A stretch of DNA of 64,000 nt from JAFGCL01 sp964423835. Its GTDB lineage: Bacteria; Chloroflexota; Dehalococcoidia; UBA2247; RBG-13-53-26. Shown here in pieces: positions 44,389 to 50,776 of the stretch. The notes beneath the pieces are model-generated. The model made no database searches. It saw nothing but the letters and a program-made list of their open reading frames with translations, and was not told where the DNA came from. The stretch lies in assembly GCA_964423835.1 (NCBI GenBank), contig CAYRGJ010000005.1, positions 68,200 through 132,199 on the forward strand, in the 5' to 3' direction. Position numbers and translations under genes: made by a program. Each line of letters begins with the position of its first letter. Positions within the stretch are counted from its first letter, which is position 1.

Positions 44389-44675
44389 GAGGCTGGTTCT
44401 AAGAGCGGGTCAGATCGTTGTCAAGAGATAAGCGTGGCGGCAAAACGCGCCACGCACGGCGTACTGCTTGTCGACCAAGGGGCAAACCAAGACCGAGTCA
44501 ACCGTCGTGGTGACGAACGTAGAGGATCCAATCGTGAATCTCCGTTTGTGCGAAACGCGTGATTTGGTGACGGCTTTGTGACCGACCCAAGACAAACTGA
44601 GACCGGCAGGTGAGCGATGAATGATAGCCTAGCCTGAACCGTTGTCCAACGCCGACCATAGGAGGACGCACTTCC
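44389..44675. promoter_or_regulatory. Divergent promoter region
   Basis: 287 bp between the leftward early operon and the rightward nuclease gene. It carries an iterated word of the type CAAGACCGAGTC / CAAGACAAACTGAGACC (about 44,488 and 44,588) that could be a regulatory site. No clear -35/-10 pair could be fixed. Confidence 0.35.
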
Positions 44676-45617
44676 ATGATGACGCAGAACTCGAGACTCA
44701 TATCGAACCTCGGCAGACACCTCAACGGGGAAAACTACCTGACCAACGCCTTGGTGTGTCTGATCGAGGAGTTGATGTCCAGCGGTCAGTCAGAGTCAGA
44801 TCGGCATGTTGGGCTTGCCATTCTGAACCTCATCGCCAGGAAGAATGAGGATCCCGACTTCACGCATGATACGGAAATAGTGGTCGAACCTCAGCAGTCC
44901 GCCGACGAAGGCACGCCCGACATAACGGTCTCGTCCAAGCTTCCAGATGGATCAAGACGGTTGACTCTGATTGAGGTCAAAGATAGAGCACCGGTATCCC
45001 CTGGACAACTGGTCAAATACAGGCGATCGCTCGCAAAGAACGCTGCCAGGTACAGGCGTGTCATCTTGCTGAGTAGGCCAGGCATAGACATCGGGCAAGC
45101 TGACAGGCGTGCAATGGACCATCAAGTGGATTGGCAAGAAGTCGCCGAGAGAATCCGCGAGTCGATGTCAGACGACCAGTCAGTAATTGGGCAGTATCTC
45201 GTCGGTTCCGTACTGCAGTTTGTGGAGGACGACAAGAAGATGGTTCTTCCTAGGATCAACAGTGACCTTCCCAAGGAACGCCAGTTCAACAACCTAATGA
45301 ACATGCTGGAGATGCTCAGGGCTTCAATGAGTGACGCGGGGTTCACTAATCCCTTTCTTTCTGCCGAACAGTCCGAGGATGGGCCGTGCCTTGGCTTCTA
45401 CGGGACCTACGATGAAAGAAGATTCTGGGCCGGAGTATACACAGAAGATCCACGCATTGTCGAATTGACCCTGCAGGTCCCCCCTTACCCTACCGAGGCT
45501 CTTGACCTCGAGGACGACGGCGTGTTTGCCGTCAATGCCGCTCAGCAGAGGAAGAAGCTTTCCGAGCTCCTGAATGACAACGCCATGAAGATCCTAAGCA
45601 AGGAGAAGAGGCGCTAG
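44676..45617 (+). CDS. PD-(D/E)XK nuclease-like protein
   Basis: 313 residues. GTPDITVSSKLPDGSRRLTLIEVKDRA (about 73-102) is the D...ExK core of the superfamily, preceded by an N-terminal helix pair (ENYLTNALVCLIEELM). This suggests a member of the PDDEXK_4-type family found in mobile and defence loci. The gene is rightward inside a leftward region and less GC-rich. It is probably a moron-like anti-competitor nuclease or repair protein. Confidence 0.72.
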   Translation: MMTQNSRLISNLGRHLNGENYLTNALVCLIEELMSSGQSESDRHVGLAILNLIARKNEDPDFTHDTEIVVEPQQSADEGTPDITVSSKLPDGSRRLTLIEVKDRAPVSPGQLVKYRRSLAKNAARYRRVILLSRPGIDIGQADRRAMDHQVDWQEVAERIRESMSDDQSVIGQYLVGSVLQFVEDDKKMVLPRINSDLPKERQFNNLMNMLEMLRASMSDAGFTNPFLSAEQSEDGPCLGFYGTYDERRFWAGVYTEDPRIVELTLQVPPYPTEALDLEDDGVFAVNAAQQRKKLSELLNDNAMKILSKEKRR

Positions 45618-45629
45618 AGCCACCCACGC

Positions 45630-46085
45630 CTAAACCCCGTACTTCTCCCACGCATAACGCGCCAGCAGCACGGCGTCGGCCTCATTGTCGTCGATGGGCA
45701 GCCTCCTGAGAATGCTCCGGGCATGCAGCATCATCTCGGCTTTGTCAGCCAGGCCCTTCCCGGTAGCGTGTTTCTTAAGCGTGGCCGTATGGACCGGGAC
45801 GTACTCGATCCCCACCAGGTTGCATACCTCCTGTACCCGCCCGGTGAGATTGACGGTGATCTCCGTCGCCGCCCCACCGCGGAAGTGCGCCTGCTCGTAG
45901 ACCACCAGCTTCACGTCGCGCTGCCGGGCCAGCAGCGTGGTGAGCCACTGCCTGAAGCGCAGGAACATGGCGCCGTTGGACTCTCCGCGCACCTTGGCGA
46001 AGTCCTGCACTCCCGAGCTGTGGACCCGGCCGTTGTCCATCAGGCACCAGCCTGTCTTCGTGGCGCAGTCCAAGGCCAGGATCAT
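45630..46085 (-). CDS. RuvC-like Holliday junction resolvase
   Basis: 151 residues with an RNase H fold. The acidic residues are Asp in ILALDCATKTGW near 6, Glu in VVYEQAHFRGG near 64, and Asp residues in IDDNEADAVLLARYA near 138, matching the RuvC D-E-D-D set. It should resolve recombination or replication intermediates of the element. It lies 4 bp from the DnaC-like gene. Confidence 0.85.
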   Translation of the reverse strand: MILALDCATKTGWCLMDNGRVHSSGVQDFAKVRGESNGAMFLRFRQWLTTLLARQRDVKLVVYEQAHFRGGAATEITVNLTGRVQEVCNLVGIEYVPVHTATLKKHATGKGLADKAEMMLHARSILRRLPIDDNEADAVLLARYAWEKYGV

Positions 46086-46089
46086 GCCC

Positions 46090-46959
46090 TCATCCCCCGT
46101 TTACTCGGTAGCTGCGGCCGCGCATCTGGATGATGTTGTCAGGGCCGCACATCTCGTAGAGGCGGTCGGCGCAGGATCCGCCGATGTGGGCCTCCAGATC
46201 ACTCAGCGAAAGGTTCGTAGTCAGGACGATCGGCCTGCTTCCGCTGTAGCGGTCGTCGATCACCCGGAAGTAAACGCCCTGCAAAAAGGCCGGGTCCCGC
46301 GGCTTCGTCTTGCCGACGTCGTCCAGGATCAGCAGATCGAAGCTGGCCAGCCGGCGGAGGATCAGGTCGTCGGTGTCCGTCGAGCCATCCTGGTACGTGG
46401 CCCTTATCGACGCCAGCAGGTGTGGCTCGCTGGTGAAATGGACCGGGCAGCGCCGCGCCTGTATGTAGAGGTCCCGCGTCAGCCAGGCCGGCTCCGTTCC
46501 CGCGAGTATGCGGTTCATCAGGGCGCAGGCCAGGTGGGTCTTGCCCACGCCGTAGAGATCCGCAGAAGACAGTATGATCGACTTCGGCGGCTGCCAGGCC
46601 GTGAGGGCCTTGAAGGCCCGCGGCTGCCGTCTGCGGTCGAAGCTCTCAAACGTCCTGTCCTTGAACCTGGCCGGGCAGCCGGCTTCCAGATCCCACCGCT
46701 CCCGCTGCACCCTGGTCATCGCGGCGAGCTTCACCAGAGCCTCGGCCTTTCGCTCCTCGAGGAGCGTGGCGGCGCTGCAGGCCGGGCACAGCTCGGGTAT
46801 GTGCCGCGGCTCTTCGTCGACGTAGGCCACCCGGGCGTTGAAGAAGTCCAGGCATCCGCGGCACTGCCTCATCTCATCCTTCCAGATGACTGAATGCCCC
46901 GGCCGGCCTGTTTCCAGGAATGCCTGCAGAATGTCTACCGATCTTTCCGGTTCTCCCAA
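46090..46959 (-). CDS. DnaC/IstB-like helicase loader
   Basis: 289 residues. The N-terminal zinc-binding part has CRGCLDFF and CPACSAA. The AAA+ domain has a Walker A of the form ADLYGVGKTHLA near 143, Walker B DLLILDDVGK near 205 and sensor 1 PIVLTTNLS near 240, as in DnaC. It probably loads the host replicative helicase on the element origin. The gene overlaps the upstream replication protein by 86 bp. Confidence 0.85.
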   Translation of the reverse strand: MGEPERSVDILQAFLETGRPGHSVIWKDEMRQCRGCLDFFNARVAYVDEEPRHIPELCPACSAATLLEERKAEALVKLAAMTRVQRERWDLEAGCPARFKDRTFESFDRRRQPRAFKALTAWQPPKSIILSSADLYGVGKTHLACALMNRILAGTEPAWLTRDLYIQARRCPVHFTSEPHLLASIRATYQDGSTDTDDLILRRLASFDLLILDDVGKTKPRDPAFLQGVYFRVIDDRYSGSRPIVLTTNLSLSDLEAHIGGSCADRLYEMCGPDNIIQMRGRSYRVNGG

Positions 46960-47647
46960 GGCTGTCCCCCTTTGTGGCGTTGTTCATCCATTCAGTCAGC
47001 CGGGCCTTCCAGTCCGGCTTCTCCCTGGAGCCCCTGTCCTCCGGCTCCCAGTGCCTGCAGCACTTCTCGAACTCCTCCTCGAGGTCCAGCTGCGGGTATT
47101 TCCGCGAGAATTCCCCACGATAGAGCGAGAGCAAGCTCTTGCACTTGCGTTGAGACGGAGTTGGAGATGGAAGCGGAGAAGGAGACGGAGATGGAGGTGG
47201 AGGTGGAGACGGAGCACTGGGGCAGGATTCCGCATTGCGGACTGCATCCAGGCCGGATGCCGGCGGCATACCGGCGTTGTCCGGTTCGCAGGGGTGCCAC
47301 CTGGCCATGGCGTTGCGCCGCGCTATCTCCGACCGCTTCTGCGAGCCTACCACCCAGCCCTGGTGCTCCTCCCAGTCGTGGAGAGCGTAGGTGCCGTCCC
47401 TGGCATCGATCCAGCGGCATTCGATGAGGGCGTCCAACAGCCTCTCCGGCTCGTCCGTCCAGTTGGCCATCCCCGCGATGTCCGTGGCGTCGCACCCGGT
47501 CAGTACCCCGCTGGGCAGGGTCTCGGCGGCGGCGCACCACAGGCTGATGAGGTGATAGCAGGCGCCGACCCCGATGACCCGCATCAGCCTCTTCAGCTTG
47601 CGGTGATTGCGGAATGACAGCAGCACCCGGATGTCTGAGCACGGCAT
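46874..47647 (-). CDS. Phage replication-initiation-like protein
   Basis: 257 residues. The N-terminal domain (SFRNHRKLKRLMRVIG, YHLISLWCAAAETLPSGVLTGCD, LLDALIECRWID, YALHDWEEHQGWV) is the winged-helix organisation seen in phage replisome organisers before a DnaC-like gene. A Pro/Ser linker (130-160), encoded by a purine-rich repeat, leads to a C-terminal helical region (FSRKYPQLDLEEEFEKCCRHW) of the helicase-loader-interacting type. Confidence 0.75.
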   Translation of the reverse strand: MPCSDIRVLLSFRNHRKLKRLMRVIGVGACYHLISLWCAAAETLPSGVLTGCDATDIAGMANWTDEPERLLDALIECRWIDARDGTYALHDWEEHQGWVVGSQKRSEIARRNAMARWHPCEPDNAGMPPASGLDAVRNAESCPSAPSPPPPPSPSPSPLPSPTPSQRKCKSLLSLYRGEFSRKYPQLDLEEEFEKCCRHWEPEDRGSREKPDWKARLTEWMNNATKGDSLGRTGKIGRHSAGIPGNRPAGAFSHLEG

Positions 47648-47662
47648 GGCAGTTGGCTCTCT

Positions 47663-47989
47663 TCAGGCCTCCGGTTCCGCCTGCTCCAGGTCGTCGGGGT
47701 CTCTGGCGCACCACACGATGGTGGCCAGCCTGATGTCGACCCCCCTCGGAAACGAGTGCCCGTGAGAGGAGCTGTCGTATCCTCCATCCCTTCCCAGTGT
47801 GACCCAGTTCCCGCTGATGATGGCCCACTCAAAGGGTATCTGGGTACCATCTACCAGGCCCGCCCGGTATCCCCCTTCGCTGCACTCGCCGCAGGCCTCA
47901 AGCAGGCTGCGGGGAATCAGCGGCTGACACCTCGGGCACACTCTCTCAGCAGCGGTTGCTTCCCTGCCGCAAACGGCACACGCATTCAT
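47663..47989 (-). CDS. Small zinc-ribbon protein
   Basis: 108 residues from the ATG at 47,989 (GGAGGTGG upstream). CAVCGREATAAERVCPRC is a clear CxxC-x10-CxxC ribbon, with CGEC nearby. The C-terminal part (ATIVWCARDPDDLEQAEPEA) is acidic. It belongs to the early operon. Function not recognised. Confidence 0.6.
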   Translation of the reverse strand: MNACAVCGREATAAERVCPRCQPLIPRSLLEACGECSEGGYRAGLVDGTQIPFEWAIISGNWVTLGRDGGYDSSSHGHSFPRGVDIRLATIVWCARDPDDLEQAEPEA

Positions 47990-48002
47990 CCGTCCACCTC
48001 CA

Positions 48003-48248
48003 TCATTCTTCTCTTCCATCGTCCCTGTAGCGCGAACACCGGTGGCAGCAGGCCATCGACTCTCCCCTGAGCACGGCCAGGAGCGCCATGGATCCCGGCG
48101 CGTGAGGGCAGGTGACGCGGTGGCCATCGCCCACCAGCGCCTCCAGGCAGTCGTAGGTGATCTGCCGGTGGTTCCGGCGCCTCTGGCCGCGAAGGCGCCC
48201 CAGCTCGGTCGCTTTCGGCTCTTCGAACGCCTCCTCGGGCACCCTCAA
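48003..48248 (-). CDS. Small early protein of unknown function
   Basis: 81 residues from a TTG; a GTG two codons later is equally possible. NHRQITYDCLEALVGDGHRVTCPHAPGSM and SMACCHRCSRYRDD show spaced Cys/His that may bind zinc. It starts 5 bp after the excisionase-like gene, so it is in the same operon. Confidence 0.5.
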   Translation of the reverse strand: MRVPEEAFEEPKATELGRLRGQRRRNHRQITYDCLEALVGDGHRVTCPHAPGSMALLAVLRGESMACCHRCSRYRDDGREE

Positions 48249-48252
48249 CGCT

Positions 48253-48426
48253 TCACGGCCTCGCTTTCCGCTCCACCATTTCGCTCAGCCGGTGCACCGG
48301 GACCAGGATCCGCCCGCCGAGCTTGACGGTGGGGATCTTGCCCTCCTTCACCAGCCTGTACATGGTGCTGCGGCCGATCCCGAGGGCCCGCGCCGCCTCG
48401 TCGACGGTGAAAGCCAGGCGGATCAT
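48253..48426 (-). CDS. Excisionase-type MerR-like HTH protein
   Basis: 57 residues from the ATG at 48,426. The sequence IRLAFTVDEAARALGIGRS, then TMYRLVKEGKIPTVKLGGRILVP, is the compact winged helix-turn-helix of excisionase/DNA-binding proteins. The start overlaps the upstream zinc-protein stop (ATGA). It may be the recombination directionality factor of element 1 or an early regulator. Confidence 0.82.
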   Translation of the reverse strand: MIRLAFTVDEAARALGIGRSTMYRLVKEGKIPTVKLGGRILVPVHRLSEMVERKARP

Positions 48427-48695
48427 GCCCCCGGCTCCGCTTCCAGCAGAGTGGGCCCCACGGCCACCTCGCACCGGTACCAGGGCATGCCCACATACCA
48501 CGCCGCCTCCCAGAGGCGCCCGCCGCAGTGTGGGCACCGGGCCGCCTCGATCCGCAGCCGTTTGGCCGGCCAGAAGTAGGCCCGCTCACACCGATCGCAC
48601 CGGCCCTTGCGCGGCACCCGCCGGGGCGGCGAGAGGATAGCGATCCTCTCGTCCCGGCTCTGCGGTCTGAACTCTTCCACTATCTTGAGGATCAT
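48423..48695 (-). CDS. Small zinc-finger protein
   Basis: 90 residues. CDRCERAYFWPAKRLRIEAARCPHCGG is a CxxC...CxxC ribbon. A conserved-looking end WYVGMPWYRCEVAVGPTLLE follows. It is the first gene after the hairpin at 48,796 and is coupled to the excisionase-like gene. Confidence 0.65.
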   Translation of the reverse strand: MILKIVEEFRPQSRDERIAILSPPRRVPRKGRCDRCERAYFWPAKRLRIEAARCPHCGGRLWEAAWYVGMPWYRCEVAVGPTLLEAEPGA

Positions 48696-48783
48696 GGCGC
48701 TGGCCTCACATGTCTTTGCATGTCCATTCGACCTCCCATTACTCTCTTCACCGGCATCAGTCCGAGATCCGCTGACCCGGCTG

Positions 48784-48963
48784 TTACTGAGGGTTGGCAG
48801 GGGCTACTCTGGATAGCCCCTGCCCCGGGCGAAGGCGTAGCACAGGCGGGAGTCGCACCCTCCTTTCCTTAACCACCTGCCCGCTCTTCTTCAACGTGTC
48901 GCGCCAGGTCGGGCGCCCTCCCAGGCGGCCGATTCGCTGGTAGAACTCGCGGTCTCTGTCCAT
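48784..48963 (-). CDS. Possible small early protein overlapping a hairpin
   Basis: 59 residues from the ATG at 48,963 (GGAAAGGAAAGAG upstream). FYQRIGRLGGRPTWRDTLKKSG is plausible protein, but the last 15 codons run through the 48,796 hairpin and the start overlaps the gene at 48,869-49,258 in another frame. It may be an alternative product or chance. Confidence 0.35.
   Translation of the reverse strand: MDRDREFYQRIGRLGGRPTWRDTLKKSGQVVKERRVRLPPVLRLRPGQGLSRVAPANPQ
48796..48824 (-). terminator. Strong hairpin after the first early gene
   Basis: An 11-bp perfect stem GGCAGGGGCTA/TAGCCCCTGCC with a 7-nt loop. There is no T-run on the minus side. It lies 45-73 bp after the stop of the 48,869 gene and before the main early operon, so it could be an attenuator or antitermination site. 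Confidence 0.5.
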
Positions 48964-49258
48964 TCCGGGATCTCTTTCCTTTCCGCCGCGGCCCAACCAG
49001 CTCAGTCACATGCCGGGACGCCGCGACCCTGCCGCTTCTCTGAGGATTCATCCCTTCCCATCCGTCGACCAGGTCCGTGTGGGCCATGTAGAACTCCACT
49101 GCCCTGGTCACCAGGTGAGACACCTTGACGGCCGGCTCGCCCCAGGCCTTGGCCGACCGGTCCCGTTCACCCGCCTGGCTGTCCAGCCAGTCCTTCACCG
49201 GGGTGGGCAGGAGAACGTGGGTTCGGGACAAGCCGGCCGGATTGCGGGGTCGTGCCAT
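48869..49258 (-). CDS. First early gene product, basic DNA-binding-like protein
   Basis: 129 residues from the ATG at 49,258. A GTG directly before it (49,261) is also possible. HVLLPTPVKDWLDSQAGERDRS near residue 13 resembles ribbon-helix-helix proteins, and the C-terminal third is strongly basic (GPRRKGKRSRNGQRPR). It is divergent from the XRE repressor, the place where lambda-like elements put an antirepressor or Cro-like gene. Confidence 0.55.
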   Translation of the reverse strand: MARPRNPAGLSRTHVLLPTPVKDWLDSQAGERDRSAKAWGEPAVKVSHLVTRAVEFYMAHTDLVDGWEGMNPQRSGRVAASRHVTELVGPRRKGKRSRNGQRPRVLPANRPPGRAPDLARHVEEERAGG

Positions 49259-49268
49259 CACGGGGACC

Positions 49269-49299
49269 AGTATAGCCCCCCAGCTTAATCAAGTGTCAA
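49269..49299 (-). promoter_or_regulatory. Leftward early promoter
   Basis: On the minus strand TTGACA (49,294-49,299) and TATACT (49,269-49,274) are both close to consensus with a 19-bp spacer. The -10 lies 10 bp from the GTG/ATG pair of the first early gene, so the mRNA would be almost leaderless. The 19-bp spacing suggests that the promoter may need an activator. Confidence 0.55.
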
Positions 49300-49366
49300 T
49301 ATGGAGCTACCATTACAATAACGTGCGTGGAGTGGTAAACATGCACCATTAAACAGCGGCTCCCGC

Positions 49367-49395
49367 TTGACAGAACGACATTAGGTGTGCATATT
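49367..49395 (+). promoter_or_regulatory. Rightward promoter of the XRE repressor
   Basis: TTGACA at 49,367-49,372, a 17-bp spacer and CATATT at 49,390-49,395. The same TTGACAGAACG start and CATATT -10 with equal spacing occur at 53,892-53,920 before a host gene. The two opposed promoters in 49,262-49,472 form the likely lysis-lysogeny switch. ACCATTA words at about 49,310 and 49,346 are candidate operators. Confidence 0.65.
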
Positions 49396-49472
49396 ATTGA
49401 AGTTGAGCACGATCGAGAAATGCCCTGAGAGGAGGTAACGGGCACACGCTGAAGGCAAGCAGGAGGTGCAAC

Positions 49473-49949
49473 ATGGGAGTTCGAGACAGAGAAGCTGAGT
49501 GCAGAGCGGCGCTGACCATTGCCCGCAATATCCGGCATATTATGAAGGAGCGAGGCATGACCCAGGCGGATCTGGCGCGGCTAACCGGCCTCATGGAGCC
49601 TACCGTTAACCGCCATCTGATTGTGGATGAAACCCCTGGCGCTAGGAAGCAGCAGCGCTGCCCCACCGTGCCCCTGCTGGTGCGCTACTCAGATGCGCTG
49701 GGCGTCTCGGTGGACGATCTCCTCGGGCGGGAGCCCGACAGGCGCTGGGCGGATCCCGACATACAGAGCTTCTTCGAGAACTACTACCAGCACCTGGAGC
49801 CCGAATGGCGCTCCTGGTGTCGGGTGACCATCGACCTGCTGCGCCAGACCGCCAAGAACGAAGCGACCAAGAGACTTGCCGGCGGGGAACGGCGAGGCCG
49901 CGCCCCGTCCCGAGAGGACCTGACCGAACGGTATGCCTATCAAAGATGA
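49473..49949 (+). CDS. XRE-family transcriptional regulator (candidate element repressor)
   Basis: 158 residues behind AGGAGG at 49,461. The helix-turn-helix is IRHIMKERGMTQADLARLTGLMEPTVNRHL (about 20-50), followed by VPLLVRYSDALGVSVDDLLG, the standard end of the XRE domain. The C-terminal 70 residues are helical and charged and may dimerise. No LexA/CI-type peptidase motif is visible, so induction would not be by RecA-driven self-cleavage. Confidence 0.85.
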   Translation: MGVRDREAECRAALTIARNIRHIMKERGMTQADLARLTGLMEPTVNRHLIVDETPGARKQQRCPTVPLLVRYSDALGVSVDDLLGREPDRRWADPDIQSFFENYYQHLEPEWRSWCRVTIDLLRQTAKNEATKRLAGGERRGRAPSREDLTERYAYQR

Positions 49950-50004
49950 AAGGAGTAGGCTCCCACGCAGGCTTACCATTTGGTTAAGGTTTTCACATGG
50001 GGAG

Positions 50005-50049
50005 CTCTGGATCCGTTAGCCGAGGTTCGAATCCTCGTTCCCCAGCCAA
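50005..50049 (+). repeat. attR of element 1 (45-bp direct repeat)
   Basis: Identical to 13,498-13,542. It contains only the tRNA-Gln 3' part from the anticodon loop onwards and lacks the 5' half, so it is not a second tRNA gene. It marks the right end of element 1. Confidence 0.93.
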
Positions 50050-50150
50050 GACCCACGAACAAATCCCTCGTCAAGATTTTGCCCAAAACCGGTGGGAGTC
50101 GCACATGAAAAGTGGTTGGAGGGGTTTGGGCCTATCTCCGAGGGGGCGGC
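50050..50150 (+). repeat. Left-end-like remnant of another related element
   Basis: Directly after attR the sequence has CCCTCGT (arm-site word) and then GGTGGGAGTCGCA at 50,091-50,103 followed by CATGA. The same 13-mer precedes the integrase of element 1 at 13,717-13,729 and is followed by ACATGA. This suggests the scar of an earlier insertion at the same tRNA. Confidence 0.5.
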
Positions 50151-50473
50151 TACAGCAGTTTCTTGATGCCGAAGGCACCAATAACAAGCCCCAGCAGGAT
50201 CGCGGCAACCCCCCCGGCTTGCCACATGTATAGCTCGCCGAGACTGGGACCCTCCCAAAGAATGCCCCAAATTCGCGCTTGCTGAATGTCGCCACCCGCG
50301 GCCTGAGCAAAGAAGGCTCCCACGGCGACTACGGCGACTCCGCCAACTATCATCCCCCATCCGCTTCCGCTCTGGTCTTTCTTTCGACCGGCAGCGGTTG
50401 TTTGATTCCCGCATGTCTTGCAGAAATTGGCGCTGTCCGGAACCTCATTGCCGCATTTCGTGCAGAACATCAC
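50150..50473 (-). CDS. Zinc-ribbon membrane protein
   Basis: 107 residues. An N-terminal zinc ribbon (FCTKCGNEVPDSANFCKTCGN) is followed by two membrane spans (GMIVGGVAVVAVGAFFAQAA near 39-58 and AGGVAAILLGLVIGAFGI near 87-104). This is a common bacterial arrangement of unknown function. It lies between remnants of older elements and may be host or leftover cargo. Confidence 0.75.
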   Translation of the reverse strand: MMFCTKCGNEVPDSANFCKTCGNQTTAAGRKKDQSGSGWGMIVGGVAVVAVGAFFAQAAGGDIQQARIWGILWEGPSLGELYMWQAGGVAAILLGLVIGAFGIKKLL

Positions 50474-50567
50474 TGAATGCTAGCATGATGGGGTAACCAG
50501 CGTGTCTCAAACAGCGGCTTCAGCGTCCCAAAGCAATCACGTGGGTGGTGTATCGGCGCAGGCGATC

Positions 50568-50660
50568 CAGGAGTGCTTGTGGGCTGGATCCACCCTGTCG
50601 AGAACCACCCGGTCGATCAGGATCGCGCCCAGGCCGCCGATCGCGCCGCTCCGGCATCTT
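50568..50660 (-). pseudogene. Fossil fragment of the element membrane-protein gene (34,777-35,238 homologue)
   Basis: On the minus strand GGLGAILIDRVVLDRVDPAHK reads exactly as in the element 1 protein, over about 70-85 bp of closely matching DNA (compare 35,025-35,100). Upstream the frame hits a stop and only another frame stays open. Downstream the match ends at once. It lies outside attR, so it comes from a different, now deleted, element. The rest of 50,474-50,776 has no gene. Confidence 0.7.
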
Positions 50661-50776
50661 CATCGGCATTCGGTTGTCAATGGGACCAGGCCCGCGACTC
50701 CAAAATAGCAGCCTCCCCTCGGCGCGATGCTCTTGTACCAAGAGGTAACTCGGCCTGCTCGCAGGACACCGACACT

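Larger units (their letters stand above)
13498..50049. mobile_element. Element 1: integrated tailless (double jelly-roll-type) virus with cargo, about 36.5 kb
   Basis: The limits are the identical 45-bp att repeats. Contents: integrase at the left, low-GC cargo to 26.1 kb, a structural block to 35.4 kb, a replication/early block to 49.3 kb, and a repressor at the right. The whole span between the att sites holds no terminase, portal, HK97 capsid, tail or tape-measure gene. It does hold a candidate double jelly-roll capsid gene and many single-span membrane proteins. No FtsK/HerA-type packaging ATPase was found, which is unusual for such viruses. Alternative: a capsid-encoding satellite or integrative plasmid-virus hybrid. 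Confidence 0.8.

Noticed and set aside
47150..47215. Purine-rich GGAGAYGGAG repeat, possible origin or microsatellite
   Set aside because: It encodes the Pro/Ser linker of the replication protein on the other strand, so codon bias explains it. An origin cannot be excluded but nothing else supports one.
50005..50049. A second tRNA-Gln gene
   Set aside because: Only the part from the anticodon loop to the 3' end is present. The D-arm and 5' acceptor strand are missing, so it is an att site.
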